Of a stretch of 64,000 bases of DNA, positions 30,906 through 40,926 are shown piece by piece. The notes beneath the pieces are model-generated. The model was not told the origin of the DNA, did not search any database, and saw nothing but the letters and a program-made list of their open reading frames with translations. The position numbers were made by a program, and so were the translations under genes. Each line of letters opens with the position of its first letter. Position 1 is the stretch's first letter. Location: NCBI GenBank assembly GCA_001464895.1, contig LNEE01000013.1:148183-212182 (forward strand). Reading direction: 5' to 3'. This DNA is from Betaproteobacteria bacterium Ga0077532. Lineage in GTDB: Bacteria; Pseudomonadota; Gammaproteobacteria; Burkholderiales; Ga0077523.

Positions 30906-33728
30906 ATGATGAAGGATCTGATGGCCGGTTCGTACCTCTCCGGAGGCAATGCCGCCTACATCGACGAGTTGTACGAAGCCTATCTCCAGGGCGCAGAAAC
31001 GGTGGCGCCGGAGTGGAAGAAGTATTTCGATCAGATCCAGGTCCTCCCCGGTCCGCGCGATGTGCCCCACGAGCCCGTGCGCGAGCTGATCGCGCGCATC
31101 GCCCGGGAGCGCGGTGCCGGCCGCCCGCAGATCGCCCCGGCAGAACTCGCCGAACTGGGTCGCAAGCAGGCCGCCGTCTTCCAGCTCATCAGTTCCTATC
31201 GCTTTCTGGGCGTGCGACACGCCAACCTCGATCCGCTGAAGCGATTCGAGAAGCCCGAGGTCCCAGAACTCGAGCCCGGCTTCCACGACCTCGACGAAGC
31301 GGACCTCGAACGCGTGTTCGACACCGGCACGCTGGTCGGTCCGCGGCAGGCCACACTCCGCGACATCATCCAGTCGCTGAAGGAGACGTACTGCGGGACG
31401 ATCGGTCTCGAGTACATGTACATCACCGACACTGCCCAGAAGCGTTGGCTCCAGGAGCGGTTCGAAGGCGTGCGCTCCCGTCCCAGCTACGGTCCCGACT
31501 ACAAGCGGCACATCCTCGAACGCCTTACCGCGGCCGAGATCCTCGAGAAATACCTGCACACCCGGTACGTCGGCCAGAAGCGTTTCTCGCTGGAAGGCGG
31601 CGACAGCCTGATTCCCCTGCTCGACAACCTGCTGCAGCGCGCGGGCGAGCGAGGCGTCCAGGAACTCGTGATCGGCATGGCCCACCGCGGTCGCCTGAAC
31701 GTGCTGGTCAACACGCTGGGCAAACTGCCTGCGGATCTCTTCTCCGAGTTCGAAGGCAAGCACGCCGGTGAACTGCCTGCCGGTGACGTGAAGTACCACC
31801 AGGGCTTCTCGTCCGATGTGATGACTCCGGGCGGTCCGATGCACGTGACGCTCGCATTCAACCCGTCGCACCTCGAGATCGTGAACCCCGTTGTCGAAGG
31901 CTCCGTGCGGGCACGCCAGCATCGCCGTCGTGATCGCGAAGGTCGCCAGGTGATGCCGGTGCTGATCCACGGCGACGCTGCGTTCATCGGGCAGGGCGTG
32001 GTGATGGAGACGATGAACCTCTCGCAGACGCGCGGTTACGGCACGGGCGGTACGGTCCACATCATCGTGAACAACCAGATCGGATTCACGACCTCTGACC
32101 CGCGCGACACCCGCTCGACGATCTACTGCACCGACGTCGCGAAGATGATCGAGGCGCCGGTTCTCCACGTGAACGGTGACGACCCCGAGGCGGTGATCTT
32201 CGCCATCGAGGCCGCGATGGACTTCCGCGCGGAGTTCCAGAAAGACGTGGTGGTGGATCTCGTCTGCTTCCGCAAGCTCGGTCACAACGAGCAGGACGAG
32301 CCCATGGTCACGCAGCCGCTGATGTACAAGATCATCTCGGCGCATCCCGGCACCCGGAAGCTGTACGCCGACAAGCTGCTGGCCGAAGGCATCATCCGCG
32401 AGGGCGAAGCCGATCAACTCGTGGCCGATTTCCGTGCGGCGCTGGACGCGGGTCATCACACCAACAAGAGCATCATCTACAACTATCGCCCGCCGTTCCA
32501 GGTGGACTGGTCGCCGTACACGGGCGCCGCCTGGAACGACGACGCGAACACCGGCTTGCCGATGGCTGAACTGAGTCAGCTCGCCGAGCGGCTCACGACG
32601 GTACCGGCGCATTTCAAGCTGCACTCGCGCGTCGACAAGGTCGTGGCGGATCGTCGCCAGATGGGCCTGGGCAAGCTGCCGCTCGACTGGGGCATGGCAG
32701 AGAACCTCGCCTACGCCGCGTTGCTGAAGCAGGGCTTCGGGGTTCGCCTGTCCGGGCAGGACAGCGGACGCGGCACCTTCTTCCATCGGCACGCCGTCTT
32801 CCACGATCAGAACCGTGAACGTTGGGATGCCGGTACCTATCTGCCGCTCCAGCACATCACCGAGAACCAGCCCGACTTCCTCGTCATCGACTCCACGTTG
32901 TCGGAAGAAGCCGTTCTCGGTTTCGAGTACGGCTACGCGACTGCCTCGCCGGGAGAGCTGGTGATCTGGGAGGCGCAGTTCGGTGACTTCACGAACGGCG
33001 CCCAGGTCGTGATCGACCAGTTCATCGCGTCCGGCGAAGTGAAATGGGGCCGGCTGTGCGGCCTCGTGATGATGCTGCCGCACGGCTACGAGGGTCAGGG
33101 CCCTGAGCACTCGTCGGCACGTCTCGAGCGCTTCCTCCAGCTTTGCGCCGACTACAACATGCAGGTTGTCGTGCCATCCACGCCGGCGCAGATGTTCCAC
33201 CTCCTGCGTCGCCAGATGATCCGCCCGTATCGCCGGCCGCTCGTCATCATGAGCCCCAAGAGCATGCTGCGGCACAAGGAGTCGGTGTCGTCGCTGGAGG
33301 ATCTCGCGGATGGCCGTTTCCTCCCGGTCATCCCCGAGGTGGATGCGCTCGACCCGAAGGAAGTGAAGCAGGTCGTCTTCTGCAGCGGGAAGGTCTTCTA
33401 CGACGTGGTGGCGACGCGCCGCGAGCGCGGTATCCGTGACATCGCTGTCGTTCGCATCGAGCAGCTCTATCCCTTCCCGCACGATGCCTTCAAGGCGGAG
33501 ATCGCGCGCTACCCCAACGCGACCGACATCGTCTGGTGTCAGGAAGAGCCCGGCAACCAGGGCGCATGGCACCGGATCCAGCATTACCTGCTGCGGCACA
33601 TGCGCCCGAAGCAGAAGCTGCGCTACGCACTTCGCGCCTCGAGCGCGTCGCCGGCCGGCGGTTACCTCGCGCTCCACAACCAGCGTCAGAAGGCGGTGGT
33701 GGACGCGGCATTGAAGACAGGCGGTTGA
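30906..33728 (+). CDS. odhA: 2-oxoglutarate dehydrogenase E1 component
   Basis: E1o (940 aa) decarboxylates 2-oxoglutarate with thiamine diphosphate and passes the succinyl group to the lipoyl arm of OdhB. The N-terminal segment LMAGSYLSGGNAAYIDELYE is the E2-binding helix region; further on are GMAHRGRLNVL, GDAAFIGQGVVMET and NNQIGFTTSDP of the ThDP site, and the C-terminal HSSARLERFLQL region. The start at 30906 has AGGAGG upstream. The next genes are odhB and lpdA, completing the complex. Also called sucA. Confidence 0.97.
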   Translation: MMKDLMAGSYLSGGNAAYIDELYEAYLQGAETVAPEWKKYFDQIQVLPGPRDVPHEPVRELIARIARERGAGRPQIAPAELAELGRKQAAVFQLISSYRFLGVRHANLDPLKRFEKPEVPELEPGFHDLDEADLERVFDTGTLVGPRQATLRDIIQSLKETYCGTIGLEYMYITDTAQKRWLQERFEGVRSRPSYGPDYKRHILERLTAAEILEKYLHTRYVGQKRFSLEGGDSLIPLLDNLLQRAGERGVQELVIGMAHRGRLNVLVNTLGKLPADLFSEFEGKHAGELPAGDVKYHQGFSSDVMTPGGPMHVTLAFNPSHLEIVNPVVEGSVRARQHRRRDREGRQVMPVLIHGDAAFIGQGVVMETMNLSQTRGYGTGGTVHIIVNNQIGFTTSDPRDTRSTIYCTDVAKMIEAPVLHVNGDDPEAVIFAIEAAMDFRAEFQKDVVVDLVCFRKLGHNEQDEPMVTQPLMYKIISAHPGTRKLYADKLLAEGIIREGEADQLVADFRAALDAGHHTNKSIIYNYRPPFQVDWSPYTGAAWNDDANTGLPMAELSQLAERLTTVPAHFKLHSRVDKVVADRRQMGLGKLPLDWGMAENLAYAALLKQGFGVRLSGQDSGRGTFFHRHAVFHDQNRERWDAGTYLPLQHITENQPDFLVIDSTLSEEAVLGFEYGYATASPGELVIWEAQFGDFTNGAQVVIDQFIASGEVKWGRLCGLVMMLPHGYEGQGPEHSSARLERFLQLCADYNMQVVVPSTPAQMFHLLRRQMIRPYRRPLVIMSPKSMLRHKESVSSLEDLADGRFLPVIPEVDALDPKEVKQVVFCSGKVFYDVVATRRERGIRDIAVVRIEQLYPFPHDAFKAEIARYPNATDIVWCQEEPGNQGAWHRIQHYLLRHMRPKQKLRYALRASSASPAGGYLALHNQRQKAVVDAALKTGG

Positions 33729-33787
33729 AGTACCGAGGCGGCCCCCACAAGAATCCTCGTACGAGTTGACGGACACACGGAGTAGCC

Positions 33788-35038
33788 ATGCTCATCGAAG
33801 TGAAGGTTCCGGCGCTGTCGGAATCGGTCGCGGAAGCGACCCTGGTCGCCTGGCACAAACGCCAGGGCGAATTCGTCCAACGGGACGAGAATCTCGTCGA
33901 CATCGAGACCGACAAGGTCGTGATGGAACTGCCCGCACCCGGTGATGGCGTGCTGTCGGTGATCGTCAAGGCCGACGGCGCCACCGTTGTTGCCGGCGAG
34001 GTGATCGCCCGGATCGACACCGAAGGGAAGGCCGGTGCCAAGAGCGCAGCGCCTGCTGCTACAGCGGCGCCAGCGGCAGCCGCCGAACCCGTCAAGGCTG
34101 CGAAGCCTGCGAAGGCCGAAACGGCTGGCGAGGTGATCGCGATGCCTGCGGCGAAGAAGATCGCTGCCGACCACGGGGTCGACGTTGCATCGGTGCAGGG
34201 TACCGGGCGAGGCGGCCGCGTCACGAAGGAAGACGTCGTTGCCGTGGTACAGGGGCGCACGGCCGCGCCGGCACGTCCCGCAGGGCGGGCCGATGTGCAG
34301 ATGCCCTCGCCGGTCGATGTCGATGCGCTGCTGGGTGATCGCCCCGAGAAGCGCGTCCCGATGTCGCGTCTGCGTCAGCGGGTGGCGGAGCGTCTGGTGC
34401 AGTCGCAGCAGACGGCGGCCATCCTCACGACCTTCAACGAAGTGAACATGCAGGGTGTGATCGACCTGCGCAACCGGTTCAAGGATCGCTTCGAGAAGGA
34501 GCATGGCGTGAAGCTGGGCTTCATGTCGTTCTTCGTGAAGGCTGCCATCGCCGCGCTGAAGAAGTACCCGGTGCTGAATGCCTCCGTCGACGGCACCGAC
34601 ATCGTGTACCACGGCTACTTCGATATCGGCATCGCCGTGGGCAGCCCCCGGGGTCTCGTGGTGCCCGTCATCCGCAATGCCGACCAGCTCTCGCTGGCCG
34701 ACATCGAGAAGCAGATCACCGAGTTCGGCAAGCGCGCGCAGGACGGCAAGCTGACGATCGAAGAACTCACCGGCGGCACCTTCTCCATCTCGAACGGCGG
34801 CGTCTTCGGCTCGATGCTCTCCACGCCCATCATCAACCCGCCGCAAAGCGCGATCCTCGGTATCCATGCCACGAAGGATCGGCCCGTGGTGGAGAACGGT
34901 CAGATCGTCATCCGTCCGATGAACTACCTGGCGATGTCGTACGACCACCGGATCATCGACGGTCGCGAGGCGGTGCTGGGCTTGGTCGCGATGAAGGACG
35001 CGCTGGAGGATCCTGCGCGTCTGCTGCTCGACGTCTGA
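33788..35038 (+). CDS. odhB: dihydrolipoamide succinyltransferase (E2 of 2-oxoglutarate dehydrogenase)
   Basis: E2o (416 aa) transfers succinyl groups to CoA and forms the core of the complex. Domains in order: one lipoyl domain (1-77) with the lipoylated Lys43 in ETDKVVME, an Ala/Pro/Lys-rich linker, a peripheral subunit-binding domain (about 117-152, [14 protein letters not shown]), a second linker, and the catalytic domain (about 180-416) ending with the active-site His-Asp motif [13 protein letters not shown]. The start is ATG 33788. It follows odhA by 59 bases. Also called sucB. Confidence 0.97.
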   Translation: MLIEVKVPALSESVAEATLVAWHKRQGEFVQRDENLVDIETDKVVMELPAPGDGVLSVIVKADGATVVAGEVIARIDTEGKAGAKSAAPAATAAPAAAAEPVKAAKPAKAETAGEVIAMPAAKKIAADHGVDVASVQGTGRGGRVTKEDVVAVVQGRTAAPARPAGRADVQMPSPVDVDALLGDRPEKRVPMSRLRQRVAERLVQSQQTAAILTTFNEVNMQGVIDLRNRFKDRFEKEHGVKLGFMSFFVKAAIAALKKYPVLNASVDGTDIVYHGYFDIGIAVGSPRGLVVPVIRNADQLSLADIEKQITEFGKRAQDGKLTIEELTGGTFSISNGGVFGSMLSTPIINPPQSAILGIHATKDRPVVENGQIVIRPMNYLAMSYDHRIIDGREAVLGLVAMKDALEDPARLLLDV

Positions 35039-35046
35039 CCGCATCC

Positions 35047-35108
35047 GGGCCCGCCAATGCGGGCCCCGGAGGCCGCCGGTGCCTTGTGGGTTCGACCCCG
35101 CGGCACCG
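35047..35108 (+). promoter_or_regulatory. two stem-loops in the odhB-lpdA gap
   Basis: The 171-base gap between odhB and lpdA holds a perfect 8-bp stem GGGCCCGC-CAAT-GCGGGCCC (35047-35066) and a second stem CGGTGCC/GGCACCG (35077-35108) with further pairing inside. Neither has a T tract. They could stabilise the odhAB message or lower read-through to lpdA. Confidence 0.45.
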
Positions 35109-35209
35109 CCGGTTCCTGATCCGGAGGTGGTGCAGCGCATCGCCTTCCCCAGGGACCCCGCGCAAGGGGCCCAAGGGTTCAAAGATTCGAAGATTCGAGG
35201 AGACTGACC

Positions 35210-36643
35210 ATGGCAAAGACCTACGACGTGGCTGTGATCGGCGCCGGCCCCGGCGGTTACGTGGCGGCCATTCGCGCAGCACAGCTCGGCCTCACCACCG
35301 TGTGCATCGACGCCTGGAAGAACGCGAAGGGCAAGCCCAGCCTGGGTGGTACGTGCCTGAACGTGGGTTGCATCCCCTCCAAGGCGCTGCTCGAATCGTC
35401 CGAGAACTACGAGCGTGCGCAGCACAAGTTCGCCGATCACGGGATCGAGGTCACAGGTCTGTCGCTCGACATCGGCAAGATGCAGGCGCGCAAGTCGAAG
35501 ATCGTCGACACGTTCACCACGGGCATCTCGCTGCTCTTCAAGAAGAACAAGGTCGATTCCATGCACGGCATGGGGCGGTTCCTCGGGACCGGTGACGGCG
35601 GCTACCGTATCGAGGTGGCGGGCGAAGGCGCGCCGGAGGTAATCGAGGCGAAACACGTCGTGATCGCCACCGGTTCCCTGCCGCGGCCGATGCCCGGCGT
35701 GACCGTCGACAACAAGATCGTGTGCGACAACATCGGCGCGCTCTCTTTCGGGGAAGTGCCGAAGCGCCTCGGCGTGATCGGCGCGGGCGTGATCGGTGTC
35801 GAGATGGGCAGTGTCTGGCGCCGCCTCGGTGCGGACGTCACGATCCTCGAAGCGCTGCCCACGTTCCTCGCGGCCGCCGACGAGCAGGTCGCGAAGGAGG
35901 CCTTCCGCCAGTTCACCGGTCCGCTGGGCGTGAAGATCTACACCGGCGCGAAGGTCTCGTCGGTGACGACGGGCAAGTCGTCCGTCACGGTCGAGTATTC
36001 CGATCGCGAGGGTGTCCGCCACGTGACGGAGTTCGATCGGCTGGTCGTCGCGATCGGTCGCATCCCGAACACCGCGGGCCTCAACGCAGAAGCGGTGGGG
36101 CTCAAGCTCGACGAGCGTGGCTACGTCGAAGTCGACAGTCACTGCGCCACGAATCTCCCGAACGTGTACGCCGTCGGCGATGCCGTCCGCGGTCCGATGC
36201 TTGCGCACAAGTCGTCCGAAGAAGGGGTGGCCGTCGCGGAGACGATCGCCGGGCAGGCGGGGCATGTGAATCTCGACACCATTCCGTGGGTCATCTACAC
36301 GGCACCCGAGATCGCCTGGGTCGGCCGCACCGAGCAGGAACTGAAGGCGGCCGGCGTTGCGTACAACGCAGGACAGTTCCCGTTCATCGCGTCGGGCCGT
36401 GCCCGTGCGCTTGGCGAGACAGCCGGGTTCGTGAAGATGCTGGCCGACGCCACGACCGATCGCATCCTCGGCGTGCACATCATCGGACCGTTTGCCTCCG
36501 AGCTGATCGGCGAGGCCGTCGTCGCGATGGAGTTCGGTGCGACGAGCGAGGACATCGCCCGCATCGTCCACGCGCATCCGTCGCTGTCGGAGGCTGTGCA
36601 CGAAGCGGCGCTCGGCGTCGGCAAGCGCGCCATTCACATCTGA
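35210..36643 (+). CDS. lpdA: dihydrolipoyl dehydrogenase (E3)
   Basis: E3 (477 aa) reoxidises the dihydrolipoyl groups of E2 using FAD and NAD+. It has the FAD motif [17 protein letters not shown], the redox disulfide Cys49/Cys54 in [13 protein letters not shown], the NAD motif [30 protein letters not shown], and the C-terminal catalytic His-Glu segment [14 protein letters not shown]. The start at 35210 is preceded by GAGGAG. It is the third gene of the 2-oxoglutarate dehydrogenase set and could also serve a pyruvate dehydrogenase elsewhere. Confidence 0.97.
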   Translation: MAKTYDVAVIGAGPGGYVAAIRAAQLGLTTVCIDAWKNAKGKPSLGGTCLNVGCIPSKALLESSENYERAQHKFADHGIEVTGLSLDIGKMQARKSKIVDTFTTGISLLFKKNKVDSMHGMGRFLGTGDGGYRIEVAGEGAPEVIEAKHVVIATGSLPRPMPGVTVDNKIVCDNIGALSFGEVPKRLGVIGAGVIGVEMGSVWRRLGADVTILEALPTFLAAADEQVAKEAFRQFTGPLGVKIYTGAKVSSVTTGKSSVTVEYSDREGVRHVTEFDRLVVAIGRIPNTAGLNAEAVGLKLDERGYVEVDSHCATNLPNVYAVGDAVRGPMLAHKSSEEGVAVAETIAGQAGHVNLDTIPWVIYTAPEIAWVGRTEQELKAAGVAYNAGQFPFIASGRARALGETAGFVKMLADATTDRILGVHIIGPFASELIGEAVVAMEFGATSEDIARIVHAHPSLSEAVHEAALGVGKRAIHI

Positions 36644-36661
36644 TCCCGGAGTCGCCGTCAC

Positions 36662-37792
36662 GTGTCGACCGCCAGTGTGGTGCCGAAGTCTCCGACGGGG
36701 GCCGGCACTGTGTCTTCGCTGACGGCCCTCCTGCAGTCCCGCGCCGCCGCGCTGGGCTTCACTCTCGACGAAGCCCAGCTGGCGGTCGTCACGCATCTCG
36801 AACGCATCGAGTCCGATCTCGAGCGGCGCGCGGAACGCCAGCGCGGATGGCGCAGCCTGTTCGCCTCGCGCGAGCGGCCGCGCGGACTCTACCTATGGGG
36901 CGGAGTGGGGCGCGGCAAGAGCTTCATCATGGACGGTTTCTTCGAGTTCTCGGCCTCACCGGGAAAGCGGCGCGTACATTTCCACCGATTCATGCGGGAG
37001 ATCCACGCGTCGCTCCGCGATCTGCAGGGTCAGAGTGATCCGCTGCCGCGCGTGGCAGCCGCCGTCGCAGCCGAAACGCGTCTTCTCTGCCTCGACGAGT
37101 TTCAGGTGATGGACATCGGCGACGCGATGATCCTGGGCAATCTACTCGAGGCGCTGGTGGAGGAGGGCGTGACGGTCATCACCACCTCCAACACGCCGCC
37201 GGGCCGGCTCTACGAGCACGGGCTCCAGCGCGACAACTTCATGCCGGCCATCCGTCTCCTGGAGAGCGAATTCGAGGTCGTGAAGATGGATCGCGGCGTC
37301 GACTACCGGCAAGTGACGCTCGAGCGGGCTGGCACATGGCACGTCCCCCCGGGCCCCGAGGCTGACCGGGCCCTCGCCGACATGTTCCTGCACATCGCGG
37401 GTGAGGCCGGCAAGCCTGCGACGCAGACGATCGAGGGCCGCGCCATCGAGGCCCGTGCGAGTGTCGGTGGTGTCGCGTGGTTCAACTTCGATGCCCTCTG
37501 CGACGGCCCGCGCGCCCAGGCGGACTACATCGAACTCGCGCGGCGGCACCACACGGTGTTCCTGTCCGGGCTGCCGAAGTTCGATGCCCGCGGGCAGTCC
37601 GATCGCATCCGCCGGTTCACGTGGCTGATCGACGAGTTCTACGATCGCCGTGTGAAGCTCATCGTTTCCGCCGAGGGCGATCCGGCCGCGCTATATTCGG
37701 CGGTGAGCGTCACGCCGGAGCAGGAACGCACGATGAGCCGGCTCATCGAGATGCAGACGCATCGATACCTCGGCGAGCCGCACCAGGGTTGA
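36662..37792 (+). CDS. zapE: cell division protein ZapE (AFG1-like ATPase)
   Basis: ZapE (376 aa) is an AAA-like P-loop ATPase of the AFG1 family; in E. coli it acts on the FtsZ ring, and the mitochondrial relatives are linked to respiratory complex turnover. It has Walker A GGVGRGKS with Lys86, Walker B LLCLDEF followed by QVMDIGDAMIL, and the conserved SNTPPGRLYEHGLQRDNFMPAI and RRFTWLIDEFYDR segments. It starts with GTG at 36662, 18 bases after lpdA. Placement after the respiratory and TCA genes is conserved in betaproteobacteria. Confidence 0.93.
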   Translation: MSTASVVPKSPTGAGTVSSLTALLQSRAAALGFTLDEAQLAVVTHLERIESDLERRAERQRGWRSLFASRERPRGLYLWGGVGRGKSFIMDGFFEFSASPGKRRVHFHRFMREIHASLRDLQGQSDPLPRVAAAVAAETRLLCLDEFQVMDIGDAMILGNLLEALVEEGVTVITTSNTPPGRLYEHGLQRDNFMPAIRLLESEFEVVKMDRGVDYRQVTLERAGTWHVPPGPEADRALADMFLHIAGEAGKPATQTIEGRAIEARASVGGVAWFNFDALCDGPRAQADYIELARRHHTVFLSGLPKFDARGQSDRIRRFTWLIDEFYDRRVKLIVSAEGDPAALYSAVSVTPEQERTMSRLIEMQTHRYLGEPHQG

Positions 37793-37862
37793 TCCCCGCC
37801 TCGCCCGGCCACTCGGTCACCCCGAGGCCACCCCGAACACGACGACACAGGAGATCCATCGC

Positions 37863-38852
37863 ATGGCGAGCTTCAAGGCCCTTCGCATCTTCAACGAGGA
37901 CGGCAAGGTGGCCAGCCGCTTCGTGGACATGACCGTCGACGAGCTGGATCCGGGCGAGGTGGTGATCCGCAACGAGTTCTCGAGCATCAACTACAAGGAC
38001 GCACTCGCGGCCACCGGTGCCGGAAAGATCATCCGTCGCTTCCCGTGCGTGGGCGGCATCGACGGCGCCGGCGTCGTCGAGTCGTCGACGGACCCGGCCT
38101 TCAAGCCCGGCGACCGCGTGATCGCGAACAGCTACGACGTAGGCGTCGCGCACGACGGCGGGTACGCGGGCTACATGCGCATCCCTTCCGCGTGGCTCGT
38201 GCCGCTGCCCGACGGGCTCACCACCTTCGAAGCGATGGCCCTCGGCGTCGCCGGCTTCACGGCGGGGCTCGCCGTGGTGCGCATGGAGGCCAATGGTCTC
38301 GCGCCCGGCAACGGGCCGGTGATCGTCAACGGCGCGACGGGTGGCGTGGGCTCCGTGGCCATCGATATCCTTGCGCGCCGTGGCTATCGCGTCGTGGCGC
38401 TGACCGGAAAGGCTGCCGAGGCCGACTACCTGAAATCGATCGGCGCCGCGGAAGTGATGCTGCGTTCCGACCTCGATCTCGCGAAGATCCGTCCGCTCGA
38501 CAAGTCGCTCTGGGCCGGTGCCGTCGACAACCTCGGCGGTGACGTACTCTCGTGGATGGCGAGCACGATGCAGATCGGCGGGACGATCGCCTCGATCGGA
38601 CTGGCCGCGAGCCACGAGTTCAAGACGACGGTGATGCCCTTCATCCTCCGTGGGGTCACGCTCTGCGGCGTGGACTCCGTGAACTGCCCGATGCCGCTGC
38701 GGCGTGAGGTCTGGCGTCGCCTCGCGACGGACCTGAAGCCTGTGCACCTCGCGACGATGACGCGGACCATTTCGCTCGACGATCTGCCCGCTGCGTTCGA
38801 TGCCTTCGTGAAGGGGGCGGTGAAGGGCAGGACGGTGGTGAAGGTCTCGTAG
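37863..38852 (+). CDS. acuI: AcuI/YhdH-type medium-chain reductase (acrylyl-CoA reductase family)
   Basis: A 329-aa zinc-free MDR-family reductase. It has the quinone-oxidoreductase pattern SSINYKDALAATG, GIDGAGVVESS, and the NADPH motif NGATGGVGSVAIDILARRGY. The closest known members, AcuI and YhdH, reduce acrylyl-CoA to propionyl-CoA with NADPH. The gene directly precedes prpE, 79 bases apart on the same strand, so a role in delivering propionyl-CoA to the methylcitrate cycle is likely. The start is ATG 37863. Other enoyl-CoA or quinone substrates cannot be excluded. Confidence 0.85.
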   Translation: MASFKALRIFNEDGKVASRFVDMTVDELDPGEVVIRNEFSSINYKDALAATGAGKIIRRFPCVGGIDGAGVVESSTDPAFKPGDRVIANSYDVGVAHDGGYAGYMRIPSAWLVPLPDGLTTFEAMALGVAGFTAGLAVVRMEANGLAPGNGPVIVNGATGGVGSVAIDILARRGYRVVALTGKAAEADYLKSIGAAEVMLRSDLDLAKIRPLDKSLWAGAVDNLGGDVLSWMASTMQIGGTIASIGLAASHEFKTTVMPFILRGVTLCGVDSVNCPMPLRREVWRRLATDLKPVHLATMTRTISLDDLPAAFDAFVKGAVKGRTVVKVS

Positions 38853-38931
38853 GCGCCAGCCGCCTCGCGAATACACATCACGATGTCGGCGTCCGCCGGG
38901 CGCACGCATCGGCAGTCAGGGGAGAACCATC

Positions 38932-40830
38932 GTGGGTGATGTCTACCGCAGTTTCCATCGCCGTTCCATCGAGGACCGCGACGGCTTCTGGCGCGAGCAG
39001 GCGCAGCTCGTCCACTGGGAGAAGCCGTTCACCCAGGTGGTCGACTATTCCCGCCCGCCGTTCGCGAAGTGGTTCGTCGGCGGCGAGACGAATCTCTGCC
39101 ACAACGCGATTGATCGGCATCTCGCGGCGCGCGGTGACCAGCCGGCGCTCGTCTTCATCTCGACCGAAACCGACACCGAAGTCACGTATTCCTTCCGCGA
39201 CCTGCACGCCGAAGTGAACCGCTGTGCCGCGATGATGCGGTCGCTCGGCGTGGGCAAGGGAGATCGCGTGCTGCTCTACATGCCGATGATCGCCGAGGCC
39301 GCCTTCGCGATGCTCGCGTGTGCGCGCATCGGTGCGATCCACTCCGTCGTGTTCGGTGGTTTCGCCTCGCACAGCCTCGCGAACCGCATCGAGGACGCGC
39401 AGCCGAAGCTGATCGTGTCGGCGGATGCCGGGATGCGTGCCGGAAAGGTGGTGAAGTACAAGCCGCTGCTCGACGAAGCGATCACACTGTCAGCGCACAA
39501 GCCCGAGGCGGTGCTGATGGTGGATCGCGGGCTCGACCTCACCATGACCCGCGTAGCCGGTCGCGATCACGACTGGGCAACGTTGCGTGCGGTGCACCTC
39601 GACGCCCGGGTGCCGGTCACGTGGCTGGAGTCGAACGAGCCGTCGTACATCCTCTACACGTCAGGTACCACCGGGAAGCCCAAGGGCGTGCAACGCGATG
39701 TCGGCGGCTACGCGGTGGCGCTTGCGGCGTCGATGAAGCACATCTACCAGGGCGCCCCGGGAGAGACGATGTTCACGACGTCCGACATCGGCTGGGTCGT
39801 CGGGCACTCGTACATCATCTACGGGCCGCTGATCGCGGGTATGACCACGATCCTGTACGAGGGCGTGCCCGTCAGGCCGGACGCTGGCATCTGGTGGAAG
39901 ATCGCACAGGACCATCGCGTCACAGTGATGTTCTCCGCGCCCACCGCGATCCGCGTGTTGAAGAAGCAGGATCCGTCGTTCATCACGAAGTACGACCTTT
40001 CGGCGCTCCGGCACCTGTTCCTCGCGGGCGAGCCGCTCGACGAACCCACGCACCGCTGGATCACGGACGTCCTCCGGAAGCCCGTGATCGACCACTACTG
40101 GCAGACCGAGACGGGCTGGCCGATGCTGACCAGCGTGCCCGGTGTCGAGCAGACGCCGATCAAGCTTGGCAGCCCGTCGTTTCCCGCTTACGGCTTCGAC
40201 GTGCGCCTGTTCCGCGAGGACGGCACCGAGGCCGGCCACGACGAGAAGGCGGTCCTGGGCGTGGTGCCGCCTCTGCCGCCGGGCTGCCTCTCGACGGTGT
40301 GGGGCGACGACGATCGCTTCGTGAAGACCTACTTCTCGATGTTCCACGACCGGCCGGTGTACTCGTCGTTCGACTGGGGTATCCGGGATGCCGAGGGCTA
40401 CTACAGCATCCTCGGCCGCACGGACGACGTCATCAACGTCGCGGGCCATCGTCTGGGCACCCGTGAGATCGAGGAAGCCGTCCAGGGCCATGCGGGCATC
40501 GCCGAGGTGGCGGTGGTGGGGGTTGCGGATACGCTGAAGGGGCAGATCCCGCTCGCGTTCGCCGTCCCGAAGGATGCCTCCCTGATCGCGACGGCCGAGG
40601 GCAGGGCTTCGCTCGAGAAGGAGGTCCTGGCCACGGTGGACGCGCAACTCGGCGCCATCGCGCGCCCATCGCGCGTGCACTTCGTGACCACGCTCCCGAA
40701 GACCCGCAGCGGCAAGCTGCTGCGACGGAGCATCCAGGCGCTCGCCGAAGGGCGCGACCCTGGTGACCTCACCACGCTCGAGGATGCGGGCGCCCTCGAC
40801 CAGGTACGGCTCGCCGTGACAGGGCACTGA
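38932..40830 (+). CDS. prpE: propionyl-CoA synthetase
   Basis: PrpE (632 aa) activates propionate to propionyl-CoA through an adenylate. It belongs to the acetyl-CoA synthetase group of AMP-forming ligases: YTSGTTGKPKGVQRD (P-loop), YWQTETGWPM, SSFDWGIRDAEGYYSILGRTDDVINVAGHRLGT split over the hinge, and the catalytic Lys595 in TRSGKLLRR. The N-terminal YRSFHRRSIEDRDGFW is typical of PrpE rather than Acs. The start is GTG 38932 with AGGGGAG upstream. It ends at the terminator at 40860-40895. Confidence 0.94.
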   Translation: MGDVYRSFHRRSIEDRDGFWREQAQLVHWEKPFTQVVDYSRPPFAKWFVGGETNLCHNAIDRHLAARGDQPALVFISTETDTEVTYSFRDLHAEVNRCAAMMRSLGVGKGDRVLLYMPMIAEAAFAMLACARIGAIHSVVFGGFASHSLANRIEDAQPKLIVSADAGMRAGKVVKYKPLLDEAITLSAHKPEAVLMVDRGLDLTMTRVAGRDHDWATLRAVHLDARVPVTWLESNEPSYILYTSGTTGKPKGVQRDVGGYAVALAASMKHIYQGAPGETMFTTSDIGWVVGHSYIIYGPLIAGMTTILYEGVPVRPDAGIWWKIAQDHRVTVMFSAPTAIRVLKKQDPSFITKYDLSALRHLFLAGEPLDEPTHRWITDVLRKPVIDHYWQTETGWPMLTSVPGVEQTPIKLGSPSFPAYGFDVRLFREDGTEAGHDEKAVLGVVPPLPPGCLSTVWGDDDRFVKTYFSMFHDRPVYSSFDWGIRDAEGYYSILGRTDDVINVAGHRLGTREIEEAVQGHAGIAEVAVVGVADTLKGQIPLAFAVPKDASLIATAEGRASLEKEVLATVDAQLGAIARPSRVHFVTTLPKTRSGKLLRRSIQALAEGRDPGDLTTLEDAGALDQVRLAVTGH

Positions 40831-40859
40831 GCAGCGATTCCCCGATGTTGCCTTCCAGA

Positions 40860-40895
40860 AACGAAACAGCCTCTCCGCGGAGAGGCTGTTTCGTT
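40860..40895. terminator. bidirectional terminator, perfect 36-bp palindrome
   Basis: The 36 bases form a perfect palindrome: an arm of 18 bases starting AACGAAACAGCC and its exact complement, with CTCTCCGCGGAGAG at the centre. The ends supply short T-rich and A-rich tracts on both strands, so it fits the convergent prpE (+) and cupin gene (-). Confidence 0.8.
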
Positions 40896-40926
40896 GGTGC
40901 CGACCGATGATCGCGGCGTCACGCGC

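Noticed and set aside
35077..35108. tRNA-like T arm (GGTTCGACCCC)
   Set aside because: The flanking bases do not form a T stem of five pairs, and no acceptor, D or anticodon arm is present.
26484..36796. Very long antisense frames (894, 1008 and 1036 codons) opposite sdhA, odhA and lpdA
   Set aside because: They mirror codon bias of GC-rich genes on the plus strand, contain low-complexity Arg/Asp/Val/Gly-rich text and match no family.
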